Both the position numbers and the translations under genes were made by a program. Under the pieces are notes generated by a model, which did no database searches, was not told the origin of the DNA, and worked only from the letters and a program-made list of their open reading frames with translations. 64,000 nucleotides of DNA from Oscillospiraceae bacterium (GTDB lineage: Bacteria; Bacillota; Clostridia; Oscillospirales; Acutalibacteraceae), in the NCBI GenBank assembly GCA_902790325.1, contig CADARP010000009.1, positions 69,822 through 133,821 on the forward strand, read 5' to 3'. Position 1 is the stretch's first letter. Every line of letters begins with the position of its first letter. This document shows positions 60,005-64,000 of this stretch, piece by piece.

Positions 60005-60958
60005 ATGAAGAATCCGAAAGAAAAAAACTTGGTTTCGACCATAGCGAATATCATCTCGACGATTGTTCTGATGTTCTCCATTGGGATCTGTGTTCTCGTC
60101 ATCATCTCGATGAAATCCTCGTCCGGTGTGGCACAACTGTTCGGCTATTCCATTCTTTCCGTCCAGTCGGACTCCATGGAACCTGTTTTCTCCAAAAGCG
60201 ATCTGATCGTCATTCACAGGACAAAGCCATTTGATCGCTTTGAGGTGGGAGACATCGTATCTTTTGTGTCTTATGACAGTGCCGGCACGCGCTTTGTCAA
60301 CACGCACCGAATCGTGCAGGTGTCTAAGGGTGAAACCCGCGATCGCTACACGACCAAGGGTGACAATGCGATTGCAAAGGACAGAAAGACGCTGTACAGC
60401 AACAGCATCATTGGCGAGTACACCGGCAAAAAGGTTGCCGGTCTCGGCAAATACGTGGATTTCGTCAACTCCCCGACCGGCGTTCTGCTGTGTGTCGTGA
60501 TCCCCTCTGCGATCATCATTATCGCGCAGGTGGTCAATTACAGCACATCGGCAGCCAAGCGCAAGCGGCAGATGCTGCTTGCGGCGGAGGAGCGCGCAAG
60601 ACAAGAACGCATCCAGCTCGTGAACGACGTTGTGGCTGCACAAAGAGGCGCCGCAGGCGGTACGTATGTCCAAACGCCCGCGGTCGACCCGGACGTGCAG
60701 TTTGACGAACCGGAGAAACAACGTGTGATTCAGGAGTTCCTGCAGAAGCAGGCACAGGAGGAAGCCAAGAAACAGGCAATCATCGAGGAATACCTCTATA
60801 AGCAGAAACAGGCCGAGCAGGCTGCCAAAGAGGAGGCGGAAGCCGCCAAAATCAAGGCGATCATCTCGGAGTTTCTGGCGCAGCAGCATCAGACGGAGGA
60901 CAGCAATCCTGCGTCGCCGCCCGCAGACGCATCTGCGCAGGAAGATGAGCAGGCATAA
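60005..60958 (+). CDS. Second SipW/ER-type signal peptidase I with cytoplasmic tail
   Basis: A 317-residue paralogue of the first peptidase: helix 1 (about 12-36), S-D-S-M-E-P (Ser57), N-T-H-R-I (His100), K-G-D-N (near 119) and a return helix (about 160-178) followed by K-R-K-R. The cytoplasmic tail (~130 residues) is a Gln/Glu/Lys/Ala-rich helix with three copies of the motif seen in the first tail: R-V-I-Q-E-F-L-Q-K-Q, A-I-I-E-E-Y-L-Y-K-Q and A-I-I-S-E-F-L-A-Q-Q. The two peptidases may serve different substrates. TM content and catalytic residues appear intact. Confidence 0.9.
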   Translation: MKNPKEKNLVSTIANIISTIVLMFSIGICVLVIISMKSSSGVAQLFGYSILSVQSDSMEPVFSKSDLIVIHRTKPFDRFEVGDIVSFVSYDSAGTRFVNTHRIVQVSKGETRDRYTTKGDNAIAKDRKTLYSNSIIGEYTGKKVAGLGKYVDFVNSPTGVLLCVVIPSAIIIIAQVVNYSTSAAKRKRQMLLAAEERARQERIQLVNDVVAAQRGAAGGTYVQTPAVDPDVQFDEPEKQRVIQEFLQKQAQEEAKKQAIIEEYLYKQKQAEQAAKEEAEAAKIKAIISEFLAQQHQTEDSNPASPPADASAQEDEQA

Positions 60959-61028
60959 ATATCTTCGGATATTTCTATATACGTAAACAAACTCCATAGC
61001 AAAATACAAGGAAAAGGTGGACTTGAAT

Positions 61029-62597
61029 ATGGGAGCTATCGTAAAATTCATGGGTGATTTCCTGAACCAGTTCGTCGTGAAAGGGTTCTGGGGGATTCTC
61101 AAAGGTATCGGCCTCGGTATAGCCAATATCTTCAACATCCCGCGCTATATCACGATCTTCAAGAGCTATTCCTCCGAGCTTGGCGCCGGCGGGATTGTGC
61201 TTGCCATCCTGGCGATCATTCTGGTTCTGGCTGTGCTTGCCGGCATCATCTTCCTGATCGTCCTGCTGTGCAAGAAGTACATCCGTTTCCGCAAGACGGT
61301 CGTCGATCAGGAAGAGCTGCTGAACGAAGTGGCTACCCTGAACCGCGAAGTCATCAAGCTGACACTGGAAAAAGAGAAGATTCTGGCCATGAAAGTCTCC
61401 CAGTTGGGTCTTCGCCCCGGCGAGAGTCCTTATCTCGAAGCTCCGGACGGCTCTGCCGGTGAAACGGCCGAGGGTGCGGCGGAAGGCGCCGAAGGCGATC
61501 CCACACTCGACGAGGATTACAGCCGTTTCTACAAACTCACCCAGGTCGACCTCGAGCTCGCGGACTATGAGCCGCCTGTCTACAACAATGACATCACCCT
61601 TCCCGAGATCGTCGAGATGTACAGAAACTTCGCGGCGTCCCGCATGGGTCTGTACTACGAACCCAATACCATCCGCCTGTTCCTTGCCGCATTCGCTTCC
61701 ACGCGTCTGATCATCCTGCAAGGTATTTCCGGTACAGGTAAAACTTCGCTTCCGTACTCCTTCGGTAAGTTCATCCAGAACGACGCGACCATCGCTTCCG
61801 TTCAGCCTTCTTGGCGTGACCGTACCGAGCTGTTCGGCTACTTCAACGAATTCACCAAGCGCTTCAACGAGACAGAAGTGCTTAAGAAAATGTACGAAGC
61901 TACATATAAAGAAGACATCTTCCTGACCATCCTCGACGAAATGAACATCGCTCGTGTGGAGTATTACTTCGCCGAGATGTTGTCCATCCTCGAAATGCCC
62001 AGCCGCGAAGAGTGGGTCGTCAGCTTGGTTCCCTCCGTTTGGCCCACCGACCCGAAGCACCTCTTTGACGGCAAACTGAGACTGCCCGAAAACATGTGGT
62101 ACATCGGCACCATCAACAACGACGACTCCACCTTCGCCGTTACCGATAAGGTGTACGACCGTGCTATCCCGATCGACATCAATACCAAGGGTAAGTTCTT
62201 TGAGGCGCCCTGGACCGACAACCTCACACTCAGCTACAAGCACCTTGAGGAAATGTTCAGAGAGTGCAAGGTCAAGTACAAGGTTTCCGAAGACAGTTTG
62301 CGCAAGCTGGCCGAGCTGGACGACTACGTCATCGAACACTTCCGTCTTGCTTTCGGTAACCGTATTGTCAAGCAGTTGGAAGATTTCGTTCCCGCATATG
62401 TCGGCTGCGGCGGCACCGAGATCGACGGCCTCGATTTCGTGCTCTGCCACAAGATCCTGCGTAAGTTTGAAGCCCTCAACCTTTCCTTCATCCGTGACGA
62501 GATCGGCGGCTTGATCACCTACCTGAACAAGCACTTCGGCAAGTCCAACATGAAGGAATCCAAGGAATACCTTGAGAGACTGCAGAAGCTGATCTGA
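61029..62597 (+). CDS. Membrane-anchored McrB-like AAA+ ATPase
   Basis: A 522-residue protein. Residues 1-50 are amphipathic and hydrophobic, a strong transmembrane helix follows (about 55-81), then a coiled coil (about 90-122) and an acidic linker. The AAA+ domain has Walker A G-I-S-G-T-G-K-T (232-239), Walker B I-L-D-E-M-N (301-306), a sensor region G-T-I-N-N-D-D-S-T (near 360) and an Arg-finger candidate in V-Y-D-R-A (379). D-E-M-N-I-A-R-V-E-Y-Y-F is close to the McrB/AAA_5 branch. A membrane anchor is not usual for McrB. Start at 61029 after AAGGTGG. Codon bias suggests high expression. Confidence 0.85.
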   Translation: MGAIVKFMGDFLNQFVVKGFWGILKGIGLGIANIFNIPRYITIFKSYSSELGAGGIVLAILAIILVLAVLAGIIFLIVLLCKKYIRFRKTVVDQEELLNEVATLNREVIKLTLEKEKILAMKVSQLGLRPGESPYLEAPDGSAGETAEGAAEGAEGDPTLDEDYSRFYKLTQVDLELADYEPPVYNNDITLPEIVEMYRNFAASRMGLYYEPNTIRLFLAAFASTRLIILQGISGTGKTSLPYSFGKFIQNDATIASVQPSWRDRTELFGYFNEFTKRFNETEVLKKMYEATYKEDIFLTILDEMNIARVEYYFAEMLSILEMPSREEWVVSLVPSVWPTDPKHLFDGKLRLPENMWYIGTINNDDSTFAVTDKVYDRAIPIDINTKGKFFEAPWTDNLTLSYKHLEEMFRECKVKYKVSEDSLRKLAELDDYVIEHFRLAFGNRIVKQLEDFVPAYVGCGGTEIDGLDFVLCHKILRKFEALNLSFIRDEIGGLITYLNKHFGKSNMKESKEYLERLQKLI

Positions 62598-62637
62598 TCG
62601 GGATGCCCGTGACAATCTATAAAGGGGACAGCACAAC

Positions 62638-64000
62638 ATGAGCAACGAAAAGGTTTCTGAATTATACGGCGAGTATCAACTGATGATGAAGTCGCTCGTC
62701 GACGGCGACGACTATTATCGGCATTTGATGAAAGCCATCAGCGCCGGCAAGAACAGCTTCTCGCTGTTCAACCGTTACTTCGAGAAGAAGATCGACCTGC
62801 GCTGGGTGGACGCCATCGAAAAGTGCATCATCCCGCTCGATACCATCATCCGTAATCCCCGTAAATTCATTGTTCAGGAAGAAGAAATCGTGCCGATCGA
62901 GCGTGCGCGAAAGATCACGGCGGAATCTGTGCGCCACCTTGCACAGCATACGAGCATGATCGCGCGGGTCGACGGCGACCGTGTGACCCCCAGCAGCATC
63001 CTGAATGTGTTCCGTGAAGAGAGTTTCGAGATCTACGAAAACCGTTTCATCTTTACGCTGCTGAAGAACCTGCAGCGTTTCGTGGATCAGCGTTACGACG
63101 TACTGTTTGCGCTCGACAGCGACGAGACCAGCGCCTCGCTGAAAATGTCCAGCGAGATCGAAAACGGACGCGAACAGATCGTCTATAATATGGAAATCTC
63201 AACCAAGTCCTGCGACGAGCACAGCGACGGCAACATCCAGGACACCAAGGATGCGACGGCGTTCGAGCGTATCGAGCGCATCAAGCGCATCGTCAATGAA
63301 TTCGCGCACTCCGCTTTCATGCGCGACCTGCAGGGCTGTACGCCTGTTCGTCCTCCCATCATGCGCACCAACGTCATCAGCAAGGACGTCAACTTCCGCG
63401 CGTGTCTGGATCTGTGGCAGTTCATCTCCGCCTACAGTGAAGTCGGTTATGAGATCATCGCCAAAGAGACGGACGAGATGGTCAGCGACGAATACCGCGA
63501 CGACCTGTACCGTATCTTTACGACCAACTATATGCTCCTCAAGAACAATACCGTTGAGGAGGAGAATATTCAGGGCAAGATCCGCACACGCCGCGTCAAG
63601 CCCAAGATGCTCAAGCGTCTGGCCGAGGAACTCGTGCTCAACTACGATATGGAAGAAGTCGAGATCCGCAAGGTCTTCGTGGACGAACTCAAGCGCGTGA
63701 GCAAGAAGAAGATCGCCGGCGAGCAGAAGATCAAGGACGCAATCACCAGAGCTTTGGACGCCGAGAACGCCCGCAAGGCGGAGATCGAGGCGAAGCGTCA
63801 GGCGGAGATCCAGCGTCAGAATGAGATCGAGAAGCGCCGCAAGGAAATGGAAAAGGCGCGTATCGCCCGCGAGAAGCAGAAAGAGAAAGAGCGTATTGCG
63901 CGTGAAAAGGCACGCGAAAAGGCGCGCAGAGAAAAGGAGAAGGCAGCGGAGCTTGCCGCGAAGGAGAAGGAGCGCATTCGCCTGCTGAAGGAAAAGGAGC
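62638..64000 (+). CDS. DUF2357/McrC-like protein with C-terminal coiled coil, cut by window edge
   Basis: 454 codons are visible and the frame stays open to the edge. The segment F-E-I-Y-E-N-R-F-I-F-T-L-L near residue 130 recalls the D-x-Y-E-N-R-F core of DUF2357, the usual partner of McrB-like ATPases, so the two genes look like a McrBC-style pair (inference; no nuclease motif is visible so far). From about residue 360 the protein becomes a very long Lys/Glu/Arg coiled coil (A-R-I-A-R-E-K-Q-K-E-K-E-R). Start follows AAAGGGG. The remaining C-terminus and the downstream genes lie outside the window. Confidence 0.6.
   Translation, partial: MSNEKVSELYGEYQLMMKSLVDGDDYYRHLMKAISAGKNSFSLFNRYFEKKIDLRWVDAIEKCIIPLDTIIRNPRKFIVQEEEIVPIERARKITAESVRHLAQHTSMIARVDGDRVTPSSILNVFREESFEIYENRFIFTLLKNLQRFVDQRYDVLFALDSDETSASLKMSSEIENGREQIVYNMEISTKSCDEHSDGNIQDTKDATAFERIERIKRIVNEFAHSAFMRDLQGCTPVRPPIMRTNVISKDVNFRACLDLWQFISAYSEVGYEIIAKETDEMVSDEYRDDLYRIFTTNYMLLKNNTVEEENIQGKIRTRRVKPKMLKRLAEELVLNYDMEEVEIRKVFVDELKRVSKKKIAGEQKIKDAITRALDAENARKAEIEAKRQAEIQRQNEIEKRRKEMEKARIAREKQKEKERIAREKAREKARREKEKAAELAAKEKERIRLLKEKE

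Noticed and set aside
61029-64000. Ordinary McrBC restriction system
   Set aside because: The AAA+ protein has a strong N-terminal membrane anchor and the pair is embedded in a SipW/TasA-like operon; no nuclease motif is visible, though the end of the second gene is missing, so this stays open.

Overview
The window looks like chromosomal DNA of a GC-rich, Gram-positive, probably spore-forming member of the Clostridia (Oscillospiraceae/Ruminococcaceae-like). Evidence: a BofA-type sporulation protein, RNase Y with YmdB, ECF vitamin transporters under FMN and TPP riboswitches, sigma-A promoters of TTGACA-N17-TATAAT type, AGGAGG ribosome binding sites with frequent TTG/GTG starts, and many intrinsic terminators. 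No plasmid origin, rRNA operon or CRISPR array was seen.

Layout. 1-4.2 kb (minus): sugar kinase (cut by the window edge), gnd, an unknown gene, asnS. 4.3-7.1 kb: rny-ymdB behind a long leader. 7.2-11.2 kb: an ArsR-type metal sensor divergent from an amino-acid ABC transporter operon whose binding protein appears circularly permuted and which ends in a DapF-like racemase. 11.3-16.1 kb: MgtC-like protein and a four-gene sugar/cyclitol operon (two Gfo/Idh/MocA dehydrogenases, two xylose-isomerase-like epimerases). 16.3-17.0 kb: two MITE-like repeat elements. 17.2-24.0 kb: a 6.7-kb integrative element in tRNA-Thr(CGT), bounded by perfect 88-bp repeats, with integrase, excisionase-like and XRE regulators, replication initiator, DnaC-like loader and its own sigma factor but no virion or conjugation genes. 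24.1-30.1 kb: RibU with FMN riboswitch, a class A beta-lactamase-like protein with Cys at the nucleophile position, lipoproteins, a radical SAM protein, and ThiT with TPP riboswitch. 30.4-37.4 kb (minus): secreted repeat protein, CE15-like esterase, GH13 alpha-glucosidase, YhhN-like protein, class C beta-lactamase-like hydrolase. 37.5-53.9 kb: housekeeping and transport genes (RNA methyltransferases, racemase, YraN, phosphoribosyltransferase, alcohol dehydrogenase, MATE pump, ManA, ABC-F, GNAT).

54.0-64.0 kb, cut by the right edge, is the most unusual region. All genes point rightward: a degenerate EAL protein (probable c-di-GMP receptor or dead enzyme), a membrane-anchored TasA/camelysin-like protein, two secreted proteins with SipW-type signal peptides, two SipW/ER-type signal peptidases with long cytoplasmic tails, a membrane-anchored McrB-like AAA+ ATPase and a DUF2357/McrC-like protein ending in a long charged coiled coil. 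The two peptidase tails share five copies of a short I-x-E-[FY]-L-x-x-Q motif, and hairpin-rich spacers separate the genes. I read this as a surface-fibre export/assembly locus with an unusual cytoplasmic AAA+ module; the coupling between the two halves is inference.
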